Shown piece after piece: positions 9,643 through 18,261 of a stretch of 34,345 nt of DNA. The DNA lies in NCBI GenBank assembly GCA_006503475.1, contig RSEH01000349.1, positions 1 through 34,345 on the forward strand. The letters are read 5' to 3'. The position numbers were made by a program, and so were the translations under genes. The first letter of the stretch is position 1; each line of letters starts with the position of its first letter. The DNA comes from Stentor roeselii. Taxonomy: Eukaryota; Ciliophora; Heterotrichea; Heterotrichida; Stentoridae. The notes under the pieces were generated by a model. It saw only the letters and a program-made list of their open reading frames with translations. It was not told the origin of the DNA and searched no databases.

Positions 9643-12600
9643 TTAGAGAGACTGCATCCTAAAAGATGAAGAAGCCTTCAGCCTCAAATAAACCCTTTCA
9701 TCAAAATCATCAGCATCAAACTTAATCTCTTTACTCTTTAAATGTTCTTTCAATCCCCGATTGAAAATAAGTTGATTCGATGTGAATTGCGGACTAAAAT
9801 TAAATTTTTCACGTCTTCTCCTCAGTTTCTTCCCAACAATAGTCGCTTTCTTAAGTCTCTGCCTATACATCTGCTCATCAGTCAAATTATCCTGAGGCAG
9901 AACCTTCAAAGTAAAATGTTCAAAATTCTCTCCTTCATTTTCTGTCTCTTTTATTCCAAGAAACTCTTGTTTTCTTGAAAATCGATTCAAATTTTCAAAG
10001 TCAATCTCAAATTTCCCCTCTTCCAATTCTCGAAAATCAAAAAACATCTGATTTTGCTTTAACAAGCCTAAATTTACTCCAGGTCCAAAGGCGAAAGTCT
10101 TAGGAACAGTATTGAGTTTTAAAGCGAGTTCTTTGATTTCATCATCTAAATTAAAACTTTCCATCTCTTTTTCAAGTTCACTGAAGTCTACAACTTCATA
10201 ATGTGGGTCTTCTTCTGAGTCTTTATGATGAAGAATTTGTTTTGCTATCATCAAAGTGATCTCTTGATGAGAGAGTTCATAAAGTAATGTTTTTTTTGAA
10301 GGATCTTCGAGAATAGGCAGGTCCAAAGAAGATTCACTGCTGCTGAAATCTGAGGATTTATCGTTTTGGTCTGTTGTGATTGAAGTACTCATTTTTTGCT
10401 TTGATGGTTTTGGAGTGTTTTTACCTGAGTGCATTTCTTTCAAAGCAATTTCGCGAGGATAATAAGTTTGCAGATGATTTTGAGTCCTTATAGGTTTAGG
10501 AGGAATGTAATGTTTTGTTAAAGTTTTTTTCAATTCCTGAGGATTTTTATTAGTTTTAAGCTTGTTTTTGATAAGAAGGTCTTTTTCAGCTTGCTCTAGA
10601 CGAAATCGTTTTGCAGTAGGGTTATTAGAGATTCTTTTAATACCGACAAGATTCTGGACTTTTACGAGATTTTTAATTGATTTCAAGATAGAAAATGAAA
10701 AATTGTAAATAAAATTATTGACCGGGTCAAGTTTTCTTATATATTTTTTTACTTCACCAGAAACATAATTTTTCATATATTTCATCCCGATGCTTGACTT
10801 AAGAAGATTTTGCCTTGAAAGACTTTCACTTTTTTTCATAAATCTTTGTTCAAGTTCGATTTTCTTAATAACAGAGTAATTCGAAAAACTAGAAGTTGCA
10901 CTTTCAGAGCTTTCATCAGAACCTTCTCCGTCATTTTTCATTTTCTTCTGTTTTTTACTAGAGTCTTCATTTTTCGACTCTCTTTTTCTAGATCTACGCT
11001 TTTGAGACTTAAGGTCTGGAAAAAGACCTTCACGTCGAGACCCTTCCCTTGAGGAAAGTCTTGAGTCTTCTTTTGTAGGTTTTTTTACTTTAAGAAAACT
11101 GTGACTGCTTAAGTTGCTTTTGTTTGAATCACTGGGTTCATCTTGAAATAAGCCTGATTTTAACAGGTCAGGACTTTGAAGAGTTTCTTTGACAAGGTCT
11201 GCAACTTCAGTCACTTTTATTGACATTTTTAAACTTTCGTCTGAGGAACTTTCAGGATTTTTTCCTGGGTTTTTTGTTGATTTTTTTGTGGGAAAACGCT
11301 TTTTTTGGGAAGGGTTTAATGTTGGTCTGGCCTTCGATGGGCTTAAGCTTGTTTTTAGCTGTTTTGAACTGTTTGAGACACTTGAATTGTCTAGTTTTAT
11401 CGGAACTTCTGAATTTCCAGCGTCTTCTAAGCTGGCTCGAGAGAACTCTGAAGGTTTTTTTGAGATTTCTGTTCGAGATATTTCGTTTTTTCTTTTGGAA
11501 GAGTCTTGTCTGGAGTTTTTTGAGTTTTTTGAGGTTTTTAAGGTTTTTTCTGAGGTTTTGTGTTTTTTTAGTGATTTTTGATTGGCTTCGAGTTTTGAGG
11601 AAGATTTTAAGAGTGAAGCGTTTGAGACTTTTTTTCCACCTCGGGTTGGACTTGATAGGTCTGGAGTTTTTATCACTGGGGAATGAGCTGTGGTGGTTGA
11701 AGGGTTGGTGACGGGTGTGATCGTGTTTTCATTTATTTTCCTTCTTGAAAGTACCGGCGAAAATGCTGCTGATCTTTCAGAACCTTCAAAATCACTTTTT
11801 TCTTCATTTTCTTCTTTTTGATCAAGCCTTACCTCTCTTTCTTCATTATTTTTTAATTTATCAGCGTTTTTTTTACTTTCAGAACTCACAGATCGGTCTC
11901 TTCCTGCCCTAAACTTAAATTTTTCATTTATTTCACCTTCTTCATCAGAACTTGAAGAACCACTCAAGTCTTCGTCGGTATTTTCAAGACTTTCAAGTTT
12001 CATAACATTTCTTTTTACCTGACTTCCAATATTCAACTGTTCATAAAGCTCATTATCAGGATTTTCTAGATACTCTTCAGAGATCCTCGAATTTGAAACG
12101 TTTTTTAAATGGGACTTTTGACTTTCTTTTTTATTACCTGCCCTGGACCTTCCAGATCTTGATGAATTTCTTTCAAAAACTTCAGAATTCAAGAAATTTT
12201 GAGGATTTTCAAGAAAATTTGAAGAAAGATGTTGATTTTGAATGAAATTTTTCATACTTTTTGTATCGTTCAATGGATTTAGTTGATTATTTTCATGGTT
12301 TTGGTAAATTTCTTGAGAGTTAATGCGGATTTGACTTGATTCTTCTTGAAAATAACGACTTTTTCTGAAACCTTTCTGACTTTTAACGATTTTTTCACGT
12401 TGGCTTCTTGAATTTCTACTTTTTGATAGTCTTGCTTTTGAGCCTTTTGCGAGAAGTTGATTTGAAGAACTGGGTTTTTTTGTTTCGTTTTTTTTTTGAT
12501 CAAAACTTTGACTGTCATTCAAGTCTTCCAGTAAAGGCTGGTTCGGAGATTTAAGACGTGATTTACTTGAAAGGACTGGCAAAACTTCGAAGTTTTCTTT

Positions 12601-13128
12601 TACTTGGAAGGATGGGTCAAGTGATGTTGTTATTTTTGAAGGAATCATCGCTTGTCGAGGGGATTCTTGTGATGGTGACTTGATGCTTCGATGTGAGAAT
12701 AAAGGGTTTAAATGATTTGATTCATTGTCTGAGTCTCCGTCTTGAGGGACTAATAGAGAGATACTTACTTTTTCTTTCTTTTTGGATTTTGATTCGTAGA
12801 TTGTGTTCGTGGTTTGGTCTTTGTTGCCCAGATGTTTGGTTTTATGAGTCACCAGTCTCGGCAAGATCTTTGATGACTTCGATTCAAATATAAAGTTTTG
12901 ATGCTCATCAGTTGCATAAAGCGGTGGGGAGTTGAACTCTCTCTTACTACTAACCTTAAAAGGTTTAGTAGAAGTGATTTTAATCAAGCTGGGTGATTGA
13001 GAGCCAAAGTATCTCCATCCAGGTAATTCCTTAATTCTTGACTTGGGAAATCGATTTCTAAGAGGAACAAGATTCGAAGTTTTCTTCGACACCAGATCAG
13101 GCGAAAGTTCTTTTTTGCTTTTTATCAT
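9643..13128 (-). CDS. Large low-complexity Ser/Lys-rich protein, unknown function
   Basis: One uninterrupted frame of 1161 residues. The first ~850 residues are rich in Ser, Lys, Asn, Glu and Arg, with many short Lys-Ser and Ser-rich runs and acidic patches, so likely disordered. A more ordered part lies at about residues 950-1161, with HQEITLMIAKQILHHKD, then KTFAFGPGVNLGLLKQNQMF and EQMYRQRLKKATIVGKKLRR. No known domain is recognised. Basic, Ser-rich proteins of this kind are common cytoskeletal scaffolds in ciliates, but that is a guess. It shares a 122-nt divergent promoter region with the second DHHC gene. Confidence 0.85.
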   Translation of the reverse strand: MIKSKKELSPDLVSKKTSNLVPLRNRFPKSRIKELPGWRYFGSQSPSLIKITSTKPFKVSSKREFNSPPLYATDEHQNFIFESKSSKILPRLVTHKTKHLGNKDQTTNTIYESKSKKKEKVSISLLVPQDGDSDNESNHLNPLFSHRSIKSPSQESPRQAMIPSKITTSLDPSFQVKENFEVLPVLSSKSRLKSPNQPLLEDLNDSQSFDQKKNETKKPSSSNQLLAKGSKARLSKSRNSRSQREKIVKSQKGFRKSRYFQEESSQIRINSQEIYQNHENNQLNPLNDTKSMKNFIQNQHLSSNFLENPQNFLNSEVFERNSSRSGRSRAGNKKESQKSHLKNVSNSRISEEYLENPDNELYEQLNIGSQVKRNVMKLESLENTDEDLSGSSSSDEEGEINEKFKFRAGRDRSVSSESKKNADKLKNNEEREVRLDQKEENEEKSDFEGSERSAAFSPVLSRRKINENTITPVTNPSTTTAHSPVIKTPDLSSPTRGGKKVSNASLLKSSSKLEANQKSLKKHKTSEKTLKTSKNSKNSRQDSSKRKNEISRTEISKKPSEFSRASLEDAGNSEVPIKLDNSSVSNSSKQLKTSLSPSKARPTLNPSQKKRFPTKKSTKNPGKNPESSSDESLKMSIKVTEVADLVKETLQSPDLLKSGLFQDEPSDSNKSNLSSHSFLKVKKPTKEDSRLSSREGSRREGLFPDLKSQKRRSRKRESKNEDSSKKQKKMKNDGEGSDESSESATSSFSNYSVIKKIELEQRFMKKSESLSRQNLLKSSIGMKYMKNYVSGEVKKYIRKLDPVNNFIYNFSFSILKSIKNLVKVQNLVGIKRISNNPTAKRFRLEQAEKDLLIKNKLKTNKNPQELKKTLTKHYIPPKPIRTQNHLQTYYPREIALKEMHSGKNTPKPSKQKMSTSITTDQNDKSSDFSSSESSLDLPILEDPSKKTLLYELSHQEITLMIAKQILHHKDSEEDPHYEVVDFSELEKEMESFNLDDEIKELALKLNTVPKTFAFGPGVNLGLLKQNQMFFDFRELEEGKFEIDFENLNRFSRKQEFLGIKETENEGENFEHFTLKVLPQDNLTDEQMYRQRLKKATIVGKKLRRRREKFNFSPQFTSNQLIFNRGLKEHLKSKEIKFDADDFDERVYLRLKASSSFRMQSL

Positions 13129-13250
13129 AATTAAAGTATTTTAAAATCTTTACTCTTAAAAAAACAACTTTTTCGATTATCAAACAAAATTTCAAGTCTT
13201 TTCTCTACTCAAGCCACTCAATGAATTTAAAGGATTTTACAATATAAGAA
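13129..13250. promoter_or_regulatory. Divergent promoter region, 122 nt
   Basis: Only 122 nt separate the start of the minus-strand 1161-residue gene from the plus-strand DHHC gene, so both promoters must lie here or overlap coding DNA. AT-rich; no specific motif is claimed. Confidence 0.5.
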
Positions 13251-14111
13251 ATGATGAAAAAGAATGGATTCACAAGTCCCCTTCATCCTTATCAGATCCT
13301 CACTTGGATTGTTTTCGCTTTTCATTCAATTTCTCCAGGTTTGCTGATATTCCCAAATCTTGACAGTGAAAAAGGGATGATTTTCCTAGTAATATACTAC
13401 ATTTCTCATGCAAGTGTTTTGATAACTGGATTTTTATGCACATTGTCAAATCCAACTATTCAGAAATCGAGAGAACCACTTTAGTAACACCCAAATAGTT
13501 TAGAAACATCTGAAAATATCAATTTTTACTGCACTATCTGCGAGTCTTATGTGAGTAGGACGGCCAAGCACTGTGGAAGTTGTGATCGATGTGTGCATGG
13601 CTTTGATCATCACTGTAAATGGCTGAATAACTGTATTGGGCAGGTTAACTATAAACAGTTCATTGGCCTTTTGATTTCAGTTTTTTTAAATGAACTTGTT
13701 TTGTTTTGTTTCGAAATTAAGGTGCTTTTGATTCGGGGAATTGGGAAGAGTGTTAAGGGATTGGTGCTGTTTGATTGTGTATTGAATTCTATGATTTTGG
13801 CTGCTTTGGTTTATTTGATTGGGATTCATATTATGCTCAGGTTTAAAGGCATGACTACTTATGAGTATATTAAGGCTGCGAGGAAGGAGAAAGAAAAAAG
13901 GATTAACCCACTTCCAATAACACCTAAAACCGAAGAAAACAAAGTCCTAACCACTGAAATCGATGTAAAAAAGTCAATAATAAAATCCGAATCCAAACCA
14001 AACAACAAAACCGTAGAAGAAAACCCATTTTCCTTCTCAGTTCCAAAAGCCTCTCTAGAAGAAATGGTTCACCTAACAATGCAACTTCACTACGAAAGTG
14101 AAACTGAATAA
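13251..14111 (+). CDS. DHHC protein S-acyltransferase, four-span type
   Basis: 281 residues after removal of the 15-nt intron 13484-13498; unspliced, the frame meets TAG TAA. Two N-terminal membrane spans, then a cysteine-rich domain with CTICESYVSRTAKHCGSC and CVHGFDHHCKWLNNCIG (catalytic DHHC at residues 114-117). Two further spans and the canonical TTxE motif (MTTYEYIK) follow, then a charged tail rich in Lys, Pro and Ser. This is a standard palmitoyltransferase, without ankyrin repeats, so not a close copy of the enzyme at 2112-3581. The last ~200 nt switch abruptly to A/C-rich codons. The stop is 12 nt from the stop of the convergent membrane-protein gene. Confidence 0.92.
13484..13498 (+). 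other. 15-nt intron (phase 2)
   Basis: GTAACACCCAAATAG. Removal joins SREPLY to LETSENINFYCTIC and restores the first zinc-binding cysteines of the DHHC domain. Confidence 0.9.
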
Positions 14112-14123
14112 TTAAATAATACA

Positions 14124-14951
14124 CTAATCAAAACTTTCAATTTCATAAGCTTTGTGTCTATCAATACTAGAAAGTTCAATATTCGTCTGCATGGGTTCTT
14201 CTGGGTCGAATCTTTTCGACCATAAAATAGCAGTCCTTGTAAGAACCCTGATATTTTCACTTATAAGTACTTCTAAAAGCATGGAATACCCGAAGGCCGC
14301 CATCCAATGATCTACAAGTCTTGTGAAGTCAGTGTCGGTATCGTCATGGACCTTGTAAGTAAAAACAAAGACGAAAATCGTGCATATTCCAAACATGAGT
14401 CCTACAAAAACGTATCCGAAGACCTTTCTCCATAAAAAACCTTCGTCTTTTTCACGGATTCTTAGTAAAAAGTAACCGATTAGGTAGAATAAGGATGTTA
14501 TTATCATTGATACGAAACCGTATACAAAGTCACGACTTTTAAAGGTGTTTGGGTCTTCGTAGTCTTGGTCGTAGAGAATTCCTGTTATTAACATGTCTGT
14601 GAAGACGATTAGGAGGATTAAAGACCATCGGGATGTTGAGGTGAACCGCCATTCCGTCTTTGAAACTAACCAGCCTGATAGAAGGTACTCTTCGACTAGA
14701 AATCGGCAGATACTTCGACTTTCACCTGTTGGGTAACGATCTGAGGTGTCAGTCCTCGCAATATTCGGAATAATATCACGAATGATGCTAATAATCAATC
14801 CTAAAGCAAACGTCACAGTAAGGCTAATCCAGATCCATATCATACTAAATTCTCCTAAAACAGTGCGAGTATCTTTCCCTTTACACGATGAGTCAGGGTC
14901 AATAGGATAGTTACAAGCAAGAGCCCCAATGATCAAGACACTAAAAAACAT
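14124..14951 (-). CDS. Five-span membrane protein with signal-like N-terminus
   Basis: 275 residues. A hydrophobic leader (MFFSVLIIGALAC) is followed by a short lumenal stretch and about five membrane spans near residues 35-62, 105-125, 145-170, 180-205 and 215-245, then a hydrophilic tail. The segment LVEEYLLSGWLVSKTEWRF then STSRWSLILLIVFTD faintly recalls the first membrane block after the PLAT domain in polycystin-1-type proteins, but this is weak and no channel or PLAT domain is present. The function is unknown. It begins only 35 nt after the stop of the dynein-tail gene on the same strand, so its promoter must be very short or the two may be co-transcribed. Confidence 0.75.
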   Translation of the reverse strand: MFFSVLIIGALACNYPIDPDSSCKGKDTRTVLGEFSMIWIWISLTVTFALGLIISIIRDIIPNIARTDTSDRYPTGESRSICRFLVEEYLLSGWLVSKTEWRFTSTSRWSLILLIVFTDMLITGILYDQDYEDPNTFKSRDFVYGFVSMIITSLFYLIGYFLLRIREKDEGFLWRKVFGYVFVGLMFGICTIFVFVFTYKVHDDTDTDFTRLVDHWMAAFGYSMLLEVLISENIRVLTRTAILWSKRFDPEEPMQTNIELSSIDRHKAYEIESFD

Positions 14952-14986
14952 ACTTTATTAAAAATTCACCCCATAAAAACTCTTCT

Positions 14987-17900
14987 TTAATACAAAGACT
15001 GTTTTCTTTTAATATCATCATCTTCCAACTCTTTTTCAATTGAATTTAAAATTTCCATCCATCCATACAACTTGTTGGTCAGTCCTTCAACAGAGCAAAT
15101 CGAAAAAGCTGAAGGATTTTTAAACATGAACTTAGTAAATTCTTTAAACCCATGATGAAATTTCTTAATTTTCTCAAGAGTATTTCTGGAAACATCTGAA
15201 AAATTCAAGACTTTTTCCAGTTCAATCCAAATATTTTGGCATTTCAGCCAAAGCATGAAGTTTTCATGAAAAGATTTGAGTTTTAGTTCCCAGTCTTTGA
15301 CTTCAGGTTCAATATTTGTAATGAAAGGGTTAATGACGATTGCATCTATTTCTTCTAAACTGAATTCAATTAAACTCTGAAGTTTTTCAGGTTCTTGTAA
15401 GATAAAAAGTTCTTTTTCTTTGTCAAATTTTAAGAAAAACTCAGCTTGTAGCCAAGGTTCAATCAAATCTTTGAATTTATTCTCAACTTGCTCTTCTTTA
15501 GAAGCTTCAAACGAGATTTGATGAGTTTTTTCAGTGTAAAGATGTAGATCTTTATTAAAAGCATCTAAAAAAGTCATGATTTTGAAGTTTTTTTCTAAGT
15601 CGAAGCCGACAACTTCTTCAATTTTCTTCCAATGTCTCTCTTTTAAAGAAGAACAATTTAAATTTTCAATAACTTTCACAAGTTTCTCAGTTTTTTCTAT
15701 TTTTTCAAGAAAAAGATCAGGTAAAAAATTTCCTTGTTTTTCAAGCACCTTTGAATCAATTGCAATTTTATGAAATCTTGTTAAATCTCTATTGATTTCT
15801 ACAAGATTTACCTGAAAAACAAGTAAATCTGCCCATAATTTCGTTTTAACTTCCCAGAAGTCCATCGCTTTCCATAAAGAAAAAAGAATTTTAAACATTT
15901 TCCTAACTTTTCCAACAGATTCGAAGTTATTTCTAGGAATTCCTAGAATATCCTGATAACGAATAAAATCTTCACTTTCTCTGTAAAGTTGTTTCAAGCT
16001 TTTAGAAATAGGTGTTAAAAGTTCAACCATTTTTCTCGCAGCTGAATCTTTATACACAAATATCGGGTTATCAAGTTGTTTTTCAATGATTTCAAGTCTC
16101 GGTTCCACATTTTTCGTTTCACTTCTAAGCATTTTAATGAATTTTGCCTTATCAGTTTCATATCTCATATACAAGAAGTTCATCCTTGTCCTCATTTTTT
16201 CATAAGTCTTTGAAATTTCAGCTGCCTTGTCTTTTAAGTCGATAGGAACAGAGATATAATGTTTTTCCATCATTTCAATGAAATCCTTTAAATCCATGAC
16301 TTTTAATGCGATTTTTTCTGAATGTTCTTCGATGTGTTTGATGTCTTCAGATATTGAAATGTATTCGTGGATGTTGCTTGGGACTTGAAATAGTTTCAAG
16401 TTGCTTTTAATTAAATCAGAGTGTAAATGATTTGCTCTTTCCATTGCAAGCTCTGGAAGGTAACTTTGAAGCTTTGAAAGGCACTCGACTGGTGATGGCA
16501 ATAATTTGCTTTTGATTGACTCTAGGTCAAATTTAAAGATTCCAATAATTGAATTTTCTGGAAGATTTTGAAAGTCTTTCATTTGTTTCTTGAATTTCTC
16601 TAAATGATGGAAAATGTTCTGAATGTCACTTTTTCTAAACTTTTGCACCTTCAGTGAAGAGTTGTTTTGGTAAATTTGAATAAAAGGTTTCCAAGATTTA
16701 ATAAAATCTTGAATATCTTTCTCGTATTTTTCCATCAATCTCTCTATTTTTCCCTTATTTTCCTTGATTTCCTCATTTTTCATAAGGATCAGTTCAGGGT
16801 TGATAGCTTCAGGGACAATATCACTGCTAAATTCATGAAGAGCTTTTAAATAAACCCCGAAATCAGTAGCATCTGAAAAAAACTTCTTATTAAAAACATA
16901 TTTCGTAACTCTTTTCACTGCTTTCCACGCAGCAGATGTGAATTCAGCAACATTCGGATTAGTCCTAACAGAAATTCCATCAAATTCCGAATAAATCAAA
17001 AAAACAGCTCTTCCTGACCTGTTCAAATCTCTTAAAGAAAGTCGAAAAAAATTAAAAAATTTCAAATAAAAATTTTCACATAAGAAAAGTTTCGCCTCAA
17101 GCATCATGAAATCAACGAGTTTTATAAATTTTCCTAAATGTTGTAAATGATTTCTCATAACTGCTTCGTGGGTGTAAGGAAGGACTTTTGACCCAAGATT
17201 TTCTTCTTTGTCTAAAATACTTCCTGTGATGTTTGAATGGATGAACTTGTCGGTTGTGCTTGAGCAGAGACTTCTTAGGTTGAAAAAAATGCTGTCGTTG
17301 ATTGAGTAAAGGTCTTTGCTTTTTTGATGCGCTTTTGATTTTTGGTCTTGTTTGAATTGATCTAAGGATTTTGTGTGGTCGAGGACTAGGTCTAACATGT
17401 CGAGTTTGGAAATTATGAAACACTTTTGACGGATTTCGAGGAATATGCCTTGGAAGTCTTTGTTTAGGTAACTGATGTTTCGTCTTAGGAAGGATTTTCT
17501 TTGATCTATCATGTTTAATCTACGTTGTTTCATCCAGATGGAAAAGGTTTTCCATACACGGTATTTGCTGAAAAATGGGATTCCTTGGATTTTTTTAAAT
17601 AAGTAGTTTTCGCGTTCCCAGTCCTCAAGACTAACAAACTGAATCTCTCCATTAGAAAAGTGACTGATTCCCCTATAACTCAAAGTGAAATATTCCGGTA
17701 GTTTATTGTTAAAACTTGTTAAAACCAAATCATAAGCGTTTTCCCCTTTATTAAAATACCAGAAATCATCATGAAACTCAGGATTTTCCTTGACTTTTCT
17801 AATAAAAGCCAGCAAACCTTCACTAGTTCCTTGCCAAAATCGAGTATCTCCATGTGAATGAAGCGGCTGTAACTTGAATTTCTGTCTTAAAGGAGTTTTT

Positions 17901-18154
17901 TCCATTGAAATCCGTTCAGAGAGCCTTTCAGTCTTTATTTCCGCAACGATTCTTTCAGTTGTAGACTCCAATCGTTTTGTTAAGAAAGGTGAAAGCGGCT
18001 CGAGTTTTTCTTTTCGAAAGTTCAAGCAAGACTTGTCCTGCACCAAAGCTAACTTCGGGACGAGTCTTCCTATAATCGGTGTCTTTTCTCGCGGAAGGAC
18101 TTTTTCACTAGTTTGCAAGCGACTTATAAGAGTTTTTTTAAGAGACTCTGACAT
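14987..18154 (-). CDS. Dynein heavy chain tail without motor domain
   Basis: 1055 residues. Around residues 150-200 there is YFTLSYRGISHFSNGE, then WERENYLFKKIQGIPFF and KYRVWKTFSIWMK, which match the N-terminal region of axonemal dynein heavy chains. The middle is helical. Near residues 945-1045 the start of the linker (DHC_N2) is clear: EPEVKDWELKLKSFHENF, WLKCQNIWIELEKV. The protein ends at TAA just where the family continues with the conserved FPRFYFLSNDEL stretch. The AAA motor, stalk and most of the linker are absent, and the next gene, 35 nt on, is unrelated. Full heavy chains have about 4000 residues or more. No 15-nt intron can bypass the stop. It may be a motorless adaptor, half of a split gene, or a truncated copy. 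Confidence 0.85.
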   Translation of the reverse strand: MSESLKKTLISRLQTSEKVLPREKTPIIGRLVPKLALVQDKSCLNFRKEKLEPLSPFLTKRLESTTERIVAEIKTERLSERISMEKTPLRQKFKLQPLHSHGDTRFWQGTSEGLLAFIRKVKENPEFHDDFWYFNKGENAYDLVLTSFNNKLPEYFTLSYRGISHFSNGEIQFVSLEDWERENYLFKKIQGIPFFSKYRVWKTFSIWMKQRRLNMIDQRKSFLRRNISYLNKDFQGIFLEIRQKCFIISKLDMLDLVLDHTKSLDQFKQDQKSKAHQKSKDLYSINDSIFFNLRSLCSSTTDKFIHSNITGSILDKEENLGSKVLPYTHEAVMRNHLQHLGKFIKLVDFMMLEAKLFLCENFYLKFFNFFRLSLRDLNRSGRAVFLIYSEFDGISVRTNPNVAEFTSAAWKAVKRVTKYVFNKKFFSDATDFGVYLKALHEFSSDIVPEAINPELILMKNEEIKENKGKIERLMEKYEKDIQDFIKSWKPFIQIYQNNSSLKVQKFRKSDIQNIFHHLEKFKKQMKDFQNLPENSIIGIFKFDLESIKSKLLPSPVECLSKLQSYLPELAMERANHLHSDLIKSNLKLFQVPSNIHEYISISEDIKHIEEHSEKIALKVMDLKDFIEMMEKHYISVPIDLKDKAAEISKTYEKMRTRMNFLYMRYETDKAKFIKMLRSETKNVEPRLEIIEKQLDNPIFVYKDSAARKMVELLTPISKSLKQLYRESEDFIRYQDILGIPRNNFESVGKVRKMFKILFSLWKAMDFWEVKTKLWADLLVFQVNLVEINRDLTRFHKIAIDSKVLEKQGNFLPDLFLEKIEKTEKLVKVIENLNCSSLKERHWKKIEEVVGFDLEKNFKIMTFLDAFNKDLHLYTEKTHQISFEASKEEQVENKFKDLIEPWLQAEFFLKFDKEKELFILQEPEKLQSLIEFSLEEIDAIVINPFITNIEPEVKDWELKLKSFHENFMLWLKCQNIWIELEKVLNFSDVSRNTLEKIKKFHHGFKEFTKFMFKNPSAFSICSVEGLTNKLYGWMEILNSIEKELEDDDIKRKQSLY

Positions 18155-18261
18155 ATTTCAGGAGTTTATTGTCAAGAATATGTCGCAATGAAAATCTCTA
18201 AATTAAAGTTTTCTGGATTTTTTACGATTTTTGTCTTATCTAGAAATTTTATTGAAAAAAG

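Noticed and set aside
11189-11711. Two plus-strand Phe/Leu-rich open frames (130 and 163 codons)
   Set aside because: They are antisense to the Ser/Lys-rich part of the 1161-residue gene; the Phe/Leu/Ser composition is what antisense of Lys/Glu/Ser codons gives.
2400-13500. TAA/TAG reassigned to glutamine in the main genes (interruptions at 2445, 7612, 13482)
   Set aside because: Each interruption is removed by a 15-nt GTA...AG intron that restores conserved protein, while thousands of other codons in long genes contain no TAA or TAG and genes end with them.
14124-18154. Dynein tail and membrane protein as one gene joined by an intron
   Set aside because: No 15- or 16-nt GTA...AG segment spans the stop at 14987; the nearest candidate is 14 nt and would not join the frames sensibly. 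The membrane protein has its own start and leader.
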